In this document: positions 11,962 through 18,298 of the stretch, piece after piece
How positions within the stretch are numbered: the stretch's first letter is position 1
Layout: each line of letters begins with the position of its first letter
DNA from: a virus
Strand: one strand, 5' to 3'
DNA: 24,392 nt
Virus record (IMG/VR): IMGVR_UViG_3300029911_000144
Coordinates: 1-24,392 of that record
Notes under the pieces: generated by a model
The model's database searches: none
The model's input: only the letters and a program-made list of their open reading frames with translations
What the model was told of the DNA's origin: nothing
Position numbers and translations under genes: made by a program

Positions 11962-12422
11962 TGAACGTCCATCTTACACCGGACATGCTGATCAACCGGG
12001 CGCCCCATAAGCCGCTGTCGCCCTTCAAGGTACGACGGCGCGGAGCGAACGCGTTCTGGGATGCGGTCAAGCAGGACTATCCCAAATACGCCGATGCGCA
12101 AGAACGCGCCGAGCGCGAGCGGGATAAATTTGATCCGAGCTACCATGCGCCCAAGACTGCAAGGGTTCACGCGGGCGAGCAGATCACTGGCGCGTTCATT
12201 CTGGGATGGAAAGACCGATGGGTCGGTCGTGCCATCACGGAGGCCCATTGGCTCGGATACATGAACAGTTGGCAGGACTGCGATGCGCGCGTCGAGCACT
12301 TGCGCGCCGCGTACATCAACGGGCGCGAGTTCTACGACGAACAGTTCCCGGGCGTCGGCCCGCAGGACCCGGAGTTAGTCCGGCCCTCGGCCTACGCAGA
12401 AGCAGCGCGGGAGGCAGCGTGA
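11961..12422 (+). CDS. Hypothetical protein, 153 aa
   Basis: The ATG at 11961 shares a base with the upstream stop (TGATG) and has GGAG six bases before it. The protein is soluble, helical and rich in Trp and Tyr: 'ANAFWDAVKQDYPKYADAQE', 'GAFILGWKDRWVGRAITEAH', 'WLGYMNSWQDCDARVEHLRA'. No family recognised. It ends in TGATG overlap with the next gene, which has its own GGAGG site. Confidence 0.7.
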   Translation: MNVHLTPDMLINRAPHKPLSPFKVRRRGANAFWDAVKQDYPKYADAQERAERERDKFDPSYHAPKTARVHAGEQITGAFILGWKDRWVGRAITEAHWLGYMNSWQDCDARVEHLRAAYINGREFYDEQFPGVGPQDPELVRPSAYAEAAREAA

Positions 12423-12646
12423 TGGCTGACAAAATCAAAATATCCACCGACCTGATCGTGGACGCGGCCCGGGCGACCAAAGCGGTTTACGTGGCCAACG
12501 CTGCCAAGCTGTTCTGTAACAATCATCCGGACACCGCGCTGGTAGAGACGACCCGGGCCACCCTCATGAGCATGCTTGCAGCGGATGAAAATCTGTGTGA
12601 GATGCTCGCCGGCCGCATCCATCAACTGGGGCATGGCGTGAAATGA
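12422..12646 (+). CDS. Small helical protein, 74 aa
   Basis: GGAGG precedes ATG 12422, which shares one base with the upstream stop. It is helical: 'DLIVDAARATKAVYVANAAK', 'TRATLMSMLAADENLCEML'. Two Cys residues do not form a motif. Soluble; the next gene overlaps it by 4 bases. Family not recognised. Confidence 0.6.
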   Translation: MADKIKISTDLIVDAARATKAVYVANAAKLFCNNHPDTALVETTRATLMSMLAADENLCEMLAGRIHQLGHGVK

Positions 12647-12960
12647 GCCTGTGGACAGAACCCAAATACCCCGGCGACGCGGTCCGCGAGGTCCTGCTCT
12701 ACCGGCGTGATATACGCGGCGGAGAGCTTGTCGAAGAGCTGGGCTTCGTCAGTATCCAGCACTACGGCGCGAGCGTGCGCGTCGGATCGTTTCTCCCGGG
12801 CGTGAGCGAGTGCTCGCCCGGCGATACGCCGAAAACGGAGCCCGAGAAATCGGAGTGGTGTTCGTCGAGCTTCGCCGCCGACGAACTCTTTGACAAATAC
12901 CTCGGCGAGGCCTACGAAGAGTTTTGGCAGAACTATTACCCGGAGCAGCACAATGGCTGA
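12643..12960 (+). CDS. Hypothetical acidic protein, 105 aa
   Basis: ATGA overlap at 12643. The first half is beta-like ('DAVREVLLYRRDIRGGELVE', 'FVSIQHYGASVRVGSFLPG'), the second acidic and aromatic ('ELFDKYLGEAYEEFWQNYYP'). Two Cys residues ('SECSPG', 'EWCSSS'). No family recognised. The next ATG lies 8 bases inside its end. Confidence 0.65.
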   Translation: MSLWTEPKYPGDAVREVLLYRRDIRGGELVEELGFVSIQHYGASVRVGSFLPGVSECSPGDTPKTEPEKSEWCSSSFAADELFDKYLGEAYEEFWQNYYPEQHNG

Positions 12961-13213
12961 CCTTCTCAAAGACGGCGCCCGCAAGCCGCGTATCCTCGGC
13001 GGCACATGCTACACCGCCAACAGCTACGACCGCAACGAAGTCACCGAACGCGGCGTCATGCCCGGGATGTGCTATGACCTCACGATCAGCGGCAACACGA
13101 GCTACACCGCTCGCCTGACCGAGGTCGAGATGCTGCGCACCATGCAGGAGTGGTTGACGCGCTACAACGCGCATCAGGATCAAAAGCGGAGGCATGCCCG
13201 TGTCTCCGCTTGA
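12953..13213 (+). CDS. Hypothetical protein, 86 aa
   Basis: GGAG eight bases before ATG 12953 fixes the start. The chain shows 'PRILGGTCYTANSYDRNEVT', 'GMCYDLTISGNTSYTARLTE' and a helix 'EMLRTMQEWLTRYNAHQ'. The beta-beta-helix order resembles small phage proteins that regulate a partner, but no family can be named. It overlaps the next gene by 14 bases. Confidence 0.6.
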   Translation: MADLLKDGARKPRILGGTCYTANSYDRNEVTERGVMPGMCYDLTISGNTSYTARLTEVEMLRTMQEWLTRYNAHQDQKRRHARVSA

Positions 13214-13373
13214 GGGCATCCCGGAGTACCTGAAAATTCCGCAGGACGAACGCAAGGCCGCGTGGGAGAAATTCCGCGCGGATCGGAAAGCTCTACCACC
13301 GGAAGCGCCGCCGGCTATCAGGCGCATCACCGATCTGCCCGGAGCAAAGCACCATGACGACCCCGACGCTTGA
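13200..13373 (+). CDS. Small hypothetical protein, 57 aa
   Basis: GGAGG at 13188-13192 lies 7 bases before GTG 13200 but only 1 base before an in-frame ATG at 13194, so GTG is preferred. The product is basic and Pro-rich: 'EGIPEYLKIPQDERKAAWEK', 'RADRKALPPEAPPAIRRITD'. The helix in the middle may be a binding peptide; the rest looks unstructured. Overlaps the next gene by 20 bases. Confidence 0.5.
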   Translation: MSPLEGIPEYLKIPQDERKAAWEKFRADRKALPPEAPPAIRRITDLPGAKHHDDPDA

Positions 13374-13734
13374 AGATACCATCCGCAGTCTCGCTGCCCG
13401 AGGGGAGATTTCGCATATCTCGCTTACCCCATCGCAGGGGGGCAGGATGTGGCGCGCATCGTTCACGATGTGCTCGCACTTTGGCGTCAGCTTCGCCGAG
13501 GACAAGGACCCGGTCGAAGCGCTCATGCTCGCGTTCACGAGCGCGAAGCTCAAGAAGCCTCGGGCCACGCTCAACCTGAAACCGGAGCCTGAGCCGGTTG
13601 ACGCGAGCGACACCAACGATGCGGATGGACCCGCCCCGGGAAACCCGATCGCGCCGCCGGCCAATGTTGATGGCGGCGTCACGATCGACTGGAGCACGGG
13701 GCAGGCGATCGACCCCCTCAGCGACTTGATGTAG
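13354..13734 (+). CDS. Hypothetical protein, 126 aa, structured N-terminus and disordered acidic tail
   Basis: GGAG eight bases before ATG 13354. Residues 1-75 look folded ('EISHISLTPSQGGRMWRASF', 'GVSFAEDKDPVEALMLAFTS'), a strand-strand-helix plan that resembles small phage proteins of unknown role. The C-terminal 45 residues are Pro-, Asp- and Glu-rich and probably disordered ('PEPEPVDASDTNDADGPAPG'). It is the last gene before the promoter of the tagged array. Confidence 0.65.
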   Translation: MTTPTLEDTIRSLAARGEISHISLTPSQGGRMWRASFTMCSHFGVSFAEDKDPVEALMLAFTSAKLKKPRATLNLKPEPEPVDASDTNDADGPAPGNPIAPPANVDGGVTIDWSTGQAIDPLSDLM

Positions 13735-13742
13735 TCGGGGGC

Positions 13743-13781
13743 TAATTCCCAGTTGTCTCCGGGAACGTTGCGCGCTAAGTT
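13743..13781 (+). promoter_or_regulatory. Promoter, TAATTCCCAGTTGTCYC class, copy 1
   Basis: TAATTCCCAGTTGTCT at 13743-13758 holds a -35 TTGTCT (13753-13758); 17 bases later is TAAGTT (13776-13781). The same box and 17-base spacing recur at 18978-19016. Transcription would start near 13788, upstream of the first gene of the tagged array region. Confidence 0.6.
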
Positions 13782-13807
13782 CAACGCCCAATCGCCACCC
13801 GGAGACA
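13754..13807. promoter_or_regulatory. 10-bp inverted repeat covering promoter and ribosome-binding site
   Basis: TGTCTCCGGG (13754-13763) and CCCGGAGACA (13798-13807) are perfect reverse complements. The left arm overlaps the -35 region; the right arm contains the GGAG ribosome site of the gene at 13813. A transcript from upstream would fold and hide the ribosome site; a transcript started at this promoter lacks the left arm. As DNA it may also be an operator. Confidence 0.5.
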
Positions 13808-13812
13808 CGCCC

Positions 13813-14061
13813 ATGGCCCGCCTCAAAGCCAAGACCCGCAACAAGCTCCCCGCCTCGAAGTTCGGCCTGCCCGGTGCCAAGGGCAAAGGCAAAGCCAAGG
13901 GCAAATACCCGATGCCCGACAAGGCCCATGCGGCGGACGCCGAGGGCCGGGCGACCCAGATGGTCGCGAAGGGCAAGCTGTCTCCCGAGCAGGCCTCGAA
14001 GATCAAGCACAAAGCTGAAGCGGTCCTCGGCAAGCACGACTGCAAGTATCACAACTGTTGA
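13813..14061 (+). CDS. Small basic protein, DUF6582-like, 82 aa
   Basis: ATG 13813 with GGAG upstream; longer in-frame starts would extend into the promoter. The pattern 'LPASKFGLPG' - K/G-rich linker - 'KYPMPDKAHAADAEGRATQM' - 'LSPEQASKIKHKAEAVLG' matches a small domain (DUF6582-like) found in phage structural and morphogenesis regions, often C-terminal to larger proteins and with the sequence 'YPIxDxxHAxxALAR'. Function unknown. Lys- and Gly-rich insertion 'GAKGKGKAKGKY' looks like a flexible arm. First gene of the transcript that carries the tagged array. Confidence 0.65.
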   Translation: MARLKAKTRNKLPASKFGLPGAKGKGKAKGKYPMPDKAHAADAEGRATQMVAKGKLSPEQASKIKHKAEAVLGKHDCKYHNC

Positions 14062-14073
14062 TCGGAACGCGCC

Positions 14074-14568
14074 ATGGCAAAAGACGCCCTCGGACACGGT
14101 AGCGAAGGACGCGGCGCGCATGCGGGCGCGGTCGCACGTGTCGGCTTGCAAAATCCCGACCACCCGATCTACAACACGGCGCAGAAGATGCGCGGCTACA
14201 ACGGCCCGATCTCGCCGCTCAATGCTGACTACAGCACGGGCGGCAAGATGCTGCGGGATCGCACGAGTGGCATGACAAAGGATGAGCACATGGCTGCGGG
14301 CGATCAACACGCCCAGCAATCGGCATCACTTCGAAGTGCCCATGGCGATGTCGTTGACAGGGCGATGCATAGCCTTCAAGGGCGCGACCCCGGCCCGCTG
14401 ATCTCCGGCATCGTCTCGGACAAGTTCTCGGCCGGCGACAAGAACTCGCTGCGCAGCTTGGCTGTCGGCTCCGGCAAACACATGAGCGCAGCGTTCGCGC
14501 ACTACGCCGCCGCTGGAATGCGGATCGGCACCGCACGCACGCGGTTTCACTCAGTAAGGGGTACATGA
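14074..14568 (+). CDS. Tagged-array protein 1, 164 aa
   Basis: Begins MAKDALGHGSEG, the array tag with an inserted Ala. The rest is hydrophilic with small residues, 'YNTAQKMRGYNGPISPLNAD', and a helical C-terminal half ('DQHAQQSASLRSAHGDVVDR', 'SAAFAHYAAAGMRIG'). No Cys. It lacks the P-V-H-D-S-M motif. The composition (Gly, Ser, His, few hydrophobics in the first half) suggests a flexible, soluble protein. The next gene starts 1 base after its stop. Function unknown. Confidence 0.7.
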   Translation: MAKDALGHGSEGRGAHAGAVARVGLQNPDHPIYNTAQKMRGYNGPISPLNADYSTGGKMLRDRTSGMTKDEHMAAGDQHAQQSASLRSAHGDVVDRAMHSLQGRDPGPLISGIVSDKFSAGDKNSLRSLAVGSGKHMSAAFAHYAAAGMRIGTARTRFHSVRGT

Positions 14569-14569
14569 C

Positions 14570-15100
14570 ATGAAGGACGCACTCGGACACGGATCAAATG
14601 GCAAGGGCGGCGCACAGACGCCCGTGCAACAGGAGAACGCTCCGTTCAAGTCTCGGCTTCCGGGGAAATCGTATCTTGATCCTAACGATCCACGCAATCC
14701 TGCCAACCTCAAGATGACAGCCACCCAACAGCGAAAGTCGGGCGCGGAAGACGCGGCGTTTGACGGCACCAAGGGGCTCCACTCCGCTGGAGTGCAGAGC
14801 ACCCCGCAGTTGCAGCGTCGGCACTTCGAAGCCATCGCAGCCGATCTGAAGGCGCAGGCTCCAAAGTCGTGGGGCGACAACAGCTCCAAGGCGAACTCGG
14901 ACGCGAACGGCGCACACATGGCCAAAGTCAATGATGTCGCGGACAAGCTCGCGATGACCAACCCGGGCTTCCGCCGAGATTTCTTCGTCAAGGCGGCGAC
15001 GCCGGGCGGCGCGTACAATAACAAATCGCGCGAGCGATCGGCGACGAAACCGGGCTTCGCGTCGAAAGTGAGCAGGGCGAAGAAATTCGCGGGGATGTGA
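14570..15100 (+). CDS. Tagged-array protein 2, 176 aa
   Basis: Begins MKDALGHGSNG with AAGGGG upstream. The body is hydrophilic: 'QQENAPFKSRLPGKSYLDPN', 'TPQLQRRHFEAIAADLKAQA', 'KVNDVADKLAMTNPGFRRDF', ending in a basic helix 'KPGFASKVSRAKKFAGM'. It has no Cys and no membrane segment. The helical core around 'LQRRHFEAIAADLKA' is the only part that looks stably folded. Longest protein of the array. Function unknown. Confidence 0.75.
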   Translation: MKDALGHGSNGKGGAQTPVQQENAPFKSRLPGKSYLDPNDPRNPANLKMTATQQRKSGAEDAAFDGTKGLHSAGVQSTPQLQRRHFEAIAADLKAQAPKSWGDNSSKANSDANGAHMAKVNDVADKLAMTNPGFRRDFFVKAATPGGAYNNKSRERSATKPGFASKVSRAKKFAGM

Positions 15101-15103
15101 GCC

Positions 15104-15424
15104 ATGAAGGACGCACTCGGACACGGAAGTAACGGCGTCGGCGCGCAGCTTCGGCAGCGGATCGATGCGGATCGGCATATGTTCGGCGGACCCCGTCCGA
15201 CGCTCCTGCGCGACAACACGTCGAACGCGCAGGCCGCGCAATCGCTCATGGGCAGCTTGAAGTCCACCATGGTCCCCGTGCACGACAGCATGGCCGGCCG
15301 CGCATCGAACCCGACCTCGCAACGCGGGCCGACTGATCTGGGCAACCGGATCAGGTCCGCTGTAGGGCGCGGATCGAACTCGGAAGATCGCGCGGCGTTC
15401 GCCGCATGGAACGGACTGAAATGA
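15104..15424 (+). CDS. Tagged-array protein 3, 106 aa
   Basis: Begins MKDALGHGSNG, 3 bases after the previous stop. It carries the second array motif around residues 47-64 ('QAAQSLMGSLKSTMVPVHDS', then M), and a third Gly/Ser-rich stretch 'RIRSAVGRGSNSEDRAAFAA'. The N-terminal tag and the P-V-H-D-S-M motif are about 45 residues apart, joined by 'LRQRIDADRHMFGGPRPT'. No Cys. Function unknown. Overlaps the next gene by 4 bases. Confidence 0.7.
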   Translation: MKDALGHGSNGVGAQLRQRIDADRHMFGGPRPTLLRDNTSNAQAAQSLMGSLKSTMVPVHDSMAGRASNPTSQRGPTDLGNRIRSAVGRGSNSEDRAAFAAWNGLK

Positions 15425-15603
15425 AACGGCACAAGCGGGTCACGAACAAAGACGCGGCGAGAGAGCTTTCGAGCGGCTACGGCCCGGCCCCGGTTCACCC
15501 CGCAATGGTTTCCATGGCGACGGTCTACGCGGCGGACAAGGACCCGGCTGCAAACGCAACGGATGCATCGGATGACACGGACGACCAAGGCGGAAGTGAC
15601 TGA
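15421..15603 (+). CDS. Array protein with second motif but no tag, 60 aa
   Basis: ATGA overlap at 15421 (a longer ATG at 15406 is in frame). It lacks the GHGS tag and starts MKRHKRVTNKD, then shows a version of the second motif: 'DAARELSSGYGPAPVHPAMV'. An acidic tail follows ('DASDDTDDQGGSD'). So the second motif can stand alone. Overlaps the next gene's GTG start by 8 bases. Confidence 0.6.
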   Translation: MKRHKRVTNKDAARELSSGYGPAPVHPAMVSMATVYAADKDPAANATDASDDTDDQGGSD

Positions 15604-15754
15604 TCAGGACGTGAAGGTCCATCTCGCGCTCGGCGGCGGCAAATCTCACGAGGCGCCGATCCATCCTGCGATGATCGGCAAAGGGCAGAACAAACTCGAA
15701 GTCGGCTCAACTCTGGGCTATGGCATCGGATCAGCGATAGGATCGGGCACATGA
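15596..15754 (+). CDS. Array protein with degenerate second motif, 52 aa
   Basis: GTG 15596, five bases after AAGG, overlaps the upstream stop by 8 bases; ATG 15563 and 15572 are alternatives with no ribosome site. The body carries a short form of the second motif, 'LALGGGKSHEAPIHPAMIGK', and ends in a Gly/Ser-rich stretch 'STLGYGIGSAIGSGT' that is mildly hydrophobic. No tag. The end overlaps the next tagged gene by 4 bases. Confidence 0.5.
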   Translation: MTDQDVKVHLALGGGKSHEAPIHPAMIGKGQNKLEVGSTLGYGIGSAIGSGT

Positions 15755-16224
15755 AAGACGCACTCGGACACGGAAGCAACGGCGGCTGGGGCCAGCATCC
15801 CGCCACCGGAAAGCTGAAGACCGCTTCGAAGTATCAGTCGTTCAACGGACGCAAGGACGCCGTCGTCCGGACCGAGCGTATGCCAGCCGGACATCTCTGG
15901 CAGCATGGAAATCAGTATGGCTACGCCAACAGCGTGGCCGACGCCAAGGCGACCGTCGAGAGCCGCGTTGCCGACGAAGACCGATACAAGACGCACGAGC
16001 CGGTCACCACGTCACAGTTCGACGGACCGCGCGAGCGGTCGGGGCTGGGCAACGCGACGCACAACGAGAACGGTCACGCATGGGGATCGCCCGAGGCGCT
16101 GAAAGACTTCAAGGACAAATACAACCGGGGCCGTGCCGAGGGCAACGCGAAGAACCGGGCAGAAGGCAAAGCGTTCCGCAGTGCCAAGGGCGAGATCAAC
16201 CGTCTCCGCAAGCAGGGGAAGTGA
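15751..16224 (+). CDS. Tagged-array protein 6, 157 aa
   Basis: Begins MKDALGHGSNG; the first 33 bases are identical to those of the gene at 18295. The body contains 'YQSFNGRKDAVVRTERMPAG' and 'HLWQHGNQYGYANSVADAKA', which look like a beta-helix fold, and the module 'SQFDGPRERSGLG' (residues about 89-101), followed by 'ALKDFKDKYNRGRAEGNAKN' and a basic helix. The module and the following D-F-K segment recur in the next gene. No P-V-H-D-S-M motif. Function unknown. Confidence 0.75.
   Translation: MKDALGHGSNGGWGQHPATGKLKTASKYQSFNGRKDAVVRTERMPAGHLWQHGNQYGYANSVADAKATVESRVADEDRYKTHEPVTTSQFDGPRERSGLGNATHNENGHAWGSPEALKDFKDKYNRGRAEGNAKNRAEGKAFRSAKGEINRLRKQGK
16015..16050 (+). repeat. 36-bp direct repeat, copy 1
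   Basis: Identical over 36 bases to 16460-16495. It encodes Q-F-D-G-P-R-E-R-S-G-L-G in both genes and in the same frame. Perfect identity, unlike the diverged tag copies, points to recent duplication or gene conversion. Confidence 0.85.
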
Positions 16225-16225
16225 C

Positions 16226-16651
16226 ATGGCGAAAGACGCAAAAGGCCACGGGTCCAACAGCCACGACTATAGCGGCGTCAAGACCTATCCAGCTATCACA
16301 GGCTTCGAAGGTCTCCGCAAGTCGCTCAATCTGGACGCTCTTCAAGCGGGCGGTCAGCCGGTCTCTGGCAACGCCAACGCAGCTCACGAGCTTTCGAGCG
16401 GCGGTCCGAAGTCGGTAGCGTCTCCGGTCCATGACAGCATGGTCGGCGCGAACGTGTCGCAGTTCGACGGACCGCGCGAGCGGTCGGGGCTGGGCGCGCA
16501 CGACCAAGCGGTCAAGGATTTCAAAGAGGGTCGGATGACGCACGGCGACATCCCGCCTCGGACCCCGTCCGAGCGAAACGTCAAGGCTCTCAATGAGAGC
16601 ACGGGCTACCGCATTCGCAACGGCACCCTTCGCGGCAAACCCGGGAAATAA
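16226..16651 (+). CDS. Tagged-array protein 7, 141 aa, carries three modules
   Basis: Begins MAKDAKGHGSNS. It then has a helical segment 'GFEGLRKSLNLDALQAGGQP', the second motif 'NAAHELSSGGPKSVASPVHD' plus SM, and the third module 'SQFDGPRERSGLG' followed by 'QAVKDFKEGRMTHGDIPPRT'. It is the only gene with tag, second motif and third module together. The end is basic and Gly-rich. No Cys. Function unknown. The start lies 1 base after the preceding stop. Confidence 0.75.
   Translation: MAKDAKGHGSNSHDYSGVKTYPAITGFEGLRKSLNLDALQAGGQPVSGNANAAHELSSGGPKSVASPVHDSMVGANVSQFDGPRERSGLGAHDQAVKDFKEGRMTHGDIPPRTPSERNVKALNESTGYRIRNGTLRGKPGK
16460..16495 (+). repeat. 36-bp direct repeat, copy 2
   Basis: Identical to 16015-16050, 445 bases apart, in the same reading frame of a neighbouring array gene. 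Confidence 0.85.
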
Positions 16652-16664
16652 CGGAGCAAGTGAC

Positions 16665-17156
16665 ATGAAAGACGCAAAAGGTCACGGCAGCAATGAGCGC
16701 GGCGGCACCAAGCCGAACGCAAAGGGCATGCGGCTCATCAAGACCCATGTGCTCGGGCCGCACTCAGCGAAGGTCTACAACAATCCCGAGTGGGGTGAGA
16801 AGGTCGTGCAGACGTTCCGCAACGGCGTCTATCAGTCGAAGAACGACTATCACACCGACGATCTCGCGGACGCGCATGCGACCGCGCAATCGCAGTTGAA
16901 GCGCTGGGATGATCAAGATGGCGGCGGTGGCATGATGGGGGCCATGAAGGCCAAGCTTTCCGACGATATCGCCGCCGGCCGCATGCTGAGCAGCGGCGGC
17001 CCGAAGTCGGCGGCGGTTCCGATCCACGACAGCATGCAATCCGCGTCTCGCGCGTTCTCGGACAAGAATAACGAAAAGTGGGGCTCGTATGCTAACGTCG
17101 GGAACGCAAAGGCGAATGACGCCGTGTTCGGTTCCGGACGGCACAAGCTCACGTAG
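16665..17156 (+). CDS. Tagged-array protein 8, 163 aa
   Basis: Begins MKDAKGHGSNE; GGAG lies upstream. The body has a strand-rich part ('MRLIKTHVLGPHSAKVYNNP', 'KVVQTFRNGVYQSKNDYHTD') with an aromatic, Asn-rich look similar to the middle of protein 6, then a helix 'DLADAHATAQSQLKRW', the second motif 'LSSGGPKSAAVPIHDSMQSA', and a polar tail. No Cys. The N-terminal half may be the same fold as in protein 6, with low identity. Function unknown. Confidence 0.75.
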   Translation: MKDAKGHGSNERGGTKPNAKGMRLIKTHVLGPHSAKVYNNPEWGEKVVQTFRNGVYQSKNDYHTDDLADAHATAQSQLKRWDDQDGGGGMMGAMKAKLSDDIAAGRMLSSGGPKSAAVPIHDSMQSASRAFSDKNNEKWGSYANVGNAKANDAVFGSGRHKLT

Positions 17157-17168
17157 GGGCAGCACGAG

Positions 17169-17423
17169 ATGAAAAACGTTCGCGGTACATCGGGGACGAA
17201 CCGGCTCGCTGACGAGGGGGCGCGCGGCTTTGTGACGGCTCCCGGAGTGCGCGGCTTCGCCACGTCCACACAGAACACCGACGCGGCCAACGAGCTGGCC
17301 AGCGGCCCGAAGTCGCGCATGGTACCGGTTCACGACAGCATGAGCGGCTACAACGGCGTGCCGGTCCCGAGCGATAACATTCAGGACATGGCGCGGCAGC
17401 GCGGATATCAGGCGGCATCATAA
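17169..17423 (+). CDS. Array protein with second motif and altered start, 84 aa
   Basis: The N-terminus MKNVRGTSGTNR is a weak echo of the tag; GHGS is absent. The second motif is complete: 'DAANELASGPKSRMVPVHDS' plus M. The C-terminus 'PSDNIQDMARQRGYQAAS' is helical. GGGG lies upstream of ATG 17169. It shares one base with the next gene (TAATG). Function unknown. Confidence 0.7.
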   Translation: MKNVRGTSGTNRLADEGARGFVTAPGVRGFATSTQNTDAANELASGPKSRMVPVHDSMSGYNGVPVPSDNIQDMARQRGYQAAS

Positions 17424-17644
17424 TGGCACCAATGCAACGGATTTCCAAGCCGACCCACTCGGTCGGGGTCACGATCGCCGTCCCGCATACGCGGTTCGCG
17501 CCGACGCCGAATATGTCGCCGCTGGAGATCGCGTTCCGGAAGGGACAAGAGGCTAAGCGCCTCGGCCGTCCGGCGGAGAACCCGCACACGGACAATGAAG
17601 TGGGCGAGCTTGCAAAAGAATGGGAACGGGGATATGGGTCATGA
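17423..17644 (+). CDS. Small hypothetical protein in the array, 73 aa
   Basis: TAATG overlap at 17423. It has none of the array modules. The N-terminal 30 residues are Pro- and Thr-rich; the C-terminal half is a charged helix ('SPLEIAFRKGQEAKRLGRPA', 'DNEVGELAKEWERGYGS'). The pattern 'F-x-x-G-x-E-A-x-x-x-G' with a terminal 'W-x-x-GY' is common in small proteins of bacteria and phages, where it is thought to bind DNA or protein. Function unknown. Confidence 0.6.
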   Translation: MAPMQRISKPTHSVGVTIAVPHTRFAPTPNMSPLEIAFRKGQEAKRLGRPAENPHTDNEVGELAKEWERGYGS

Positions 17645-17835
17645 ACATGATTTGGGTAACAGCGCCGAACGGGGTCAGGTTCGAGATCGACCCCGAGAAG
17701 ATCAGCGTCCTTGAGCCGGCTCAGCCGGGCATGTACGCGCCGGGAGCGAAGGCGGTTTTTCGCGTCGATGGCGAGATGCATGCAGTCAAAGAAACCGTCG
17801 CTCAAATCGACACCATGCGTGGGGCGGGAAAATGA
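17641..17835 (+). CDS. Small protein with FlbD-like pattern, 64 aa
   Basis: ATGA overlap at 17641. The sequence reads 'MIWVTAPNGVRFEIDPEKIS' then VLEP, and after a linker 'AVFRVDGEMHAVKETVAQID'. This strand-strand-strand-helix plan, with 'I-x-V-T-x-x-x-G' at the start, 'I-x-x-x-E' in the middle and 'V-K-E-T' near the end, resembles the FlbD family, small flagellar-linked proteins; similar small proteins also occur in phages. Homology cannot be tested here. None of the array modules is present. It overlaps the next tagged gene by 4 bases. Confidence 0.6.
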   Translation: MNMIWVTAPNGVRFEIDPEKISVLEPAQPGMYAPGAKAVFRVDGEMHAVKETVAQIDTMRGAGK

Positions 17836-18047
17836 AGGACGCTCTGGGGCACGGGAGCGTGAGCAATGCGGACGCGGCGAATGCGCTTGCGAGCGGCGCG
17901 AAGTCGGCGATCGTTCCAGTCCATGCTAGTATGAGCGAGGACACTGCACTCGAAATATCGCGGCTCGAACGCCGCGCGTATGAGAACGTTAGACGGAAAG
18001 CAGCTTCGCAACAGTTGGGCGAAGCGTGGAAGGGGCTAGGTCAATGA
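17832..18047 (+). CDS. Tagged-array protein 12, minimal three-module protein, 71 aa
   Basis: Three modules fill the whole length: the tag MKDALGHGS, the second motif 'DAANALASGAKSAIVPVHAS' plus M, and a helical C-terminal module 'LEISRLERRAYENVRRK' - 'ASQQLGEAWKGLGQ'. The last aligns with residues 9-41 of the leftward gene at 9151-9321 (about 20 of 33 identical). Coupled to the upstream gene by ATGA and to the next by ATGA. It shows that array proteins are assembled from interchangeable parts. Function unknown. Confidence 0.75.
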   Translation: MKDALGHGSVSNADAANALASGAKSAIVPVHASMSEDTALEISRLERRAYENVRRKAASQQLGEAWKGLGQ

Positions 18048-18298
18048 AGGACGCTCTGGGACACGGCAGCAACCCGCAAGGCTTGATGGTCGCGCACCAA
18101 ACGGGAGTGCGTAAGGCGATCGGCTTCAAGGTCGAGAAGCATCTCGCGTTCTCCGGCAGAACGGCCGCCGGCCAGCGCAACCTCGCGACCGGCAACGTCT
18201 GGGGCAAGGTCGCTGGCGGCAAGCGGCGCGCGGTCGCGGAGAAGATCGCGATGGGCGCGCGAATTGACAACCCGAACTCAAGGATCAGGATCAGATGA
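18044..18298 (+). CDS. Tagged-array protein 13, 84 aa, basic
   Basis: Begins MKDALGHGSNP; ATG 18044 is chosen over an earlier in-frame ATG at 18026 because the tag then starts the protein. The rest is strongly basic with helical character: 'TGVRKAIGFKVEKHLAFSGR', 'GKVAGGKRRAVAEKIAMGAR'. It has no second motif. A basic body of this type could bind nucleic acid. ATGA overlaps at both ends. Function unknown. Confidence 0.7.
   Translation: MKDALGHGSNPQGLMVAHQTGVRKAIGFKVEKHLAFSGRTAAGQRNLATGNVWGKVAGGKRRAVAEKIAMGARIDNPNSRIRIR

Noticed and set aside
13293-14319. Two long minus-strand frames
   Set aside because: They cover two intact plus-strand genes and a promoter; composition is typical of antisense shadows.
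14551-15588. Long minus-strand frame of 345 codons
   Set aside because: It is antisense to three tagged array genes in GC-rich DNA; its peptide is a Cys/Arg/Pro-rich shadow, while the plus-strand genes share conserved peptides.
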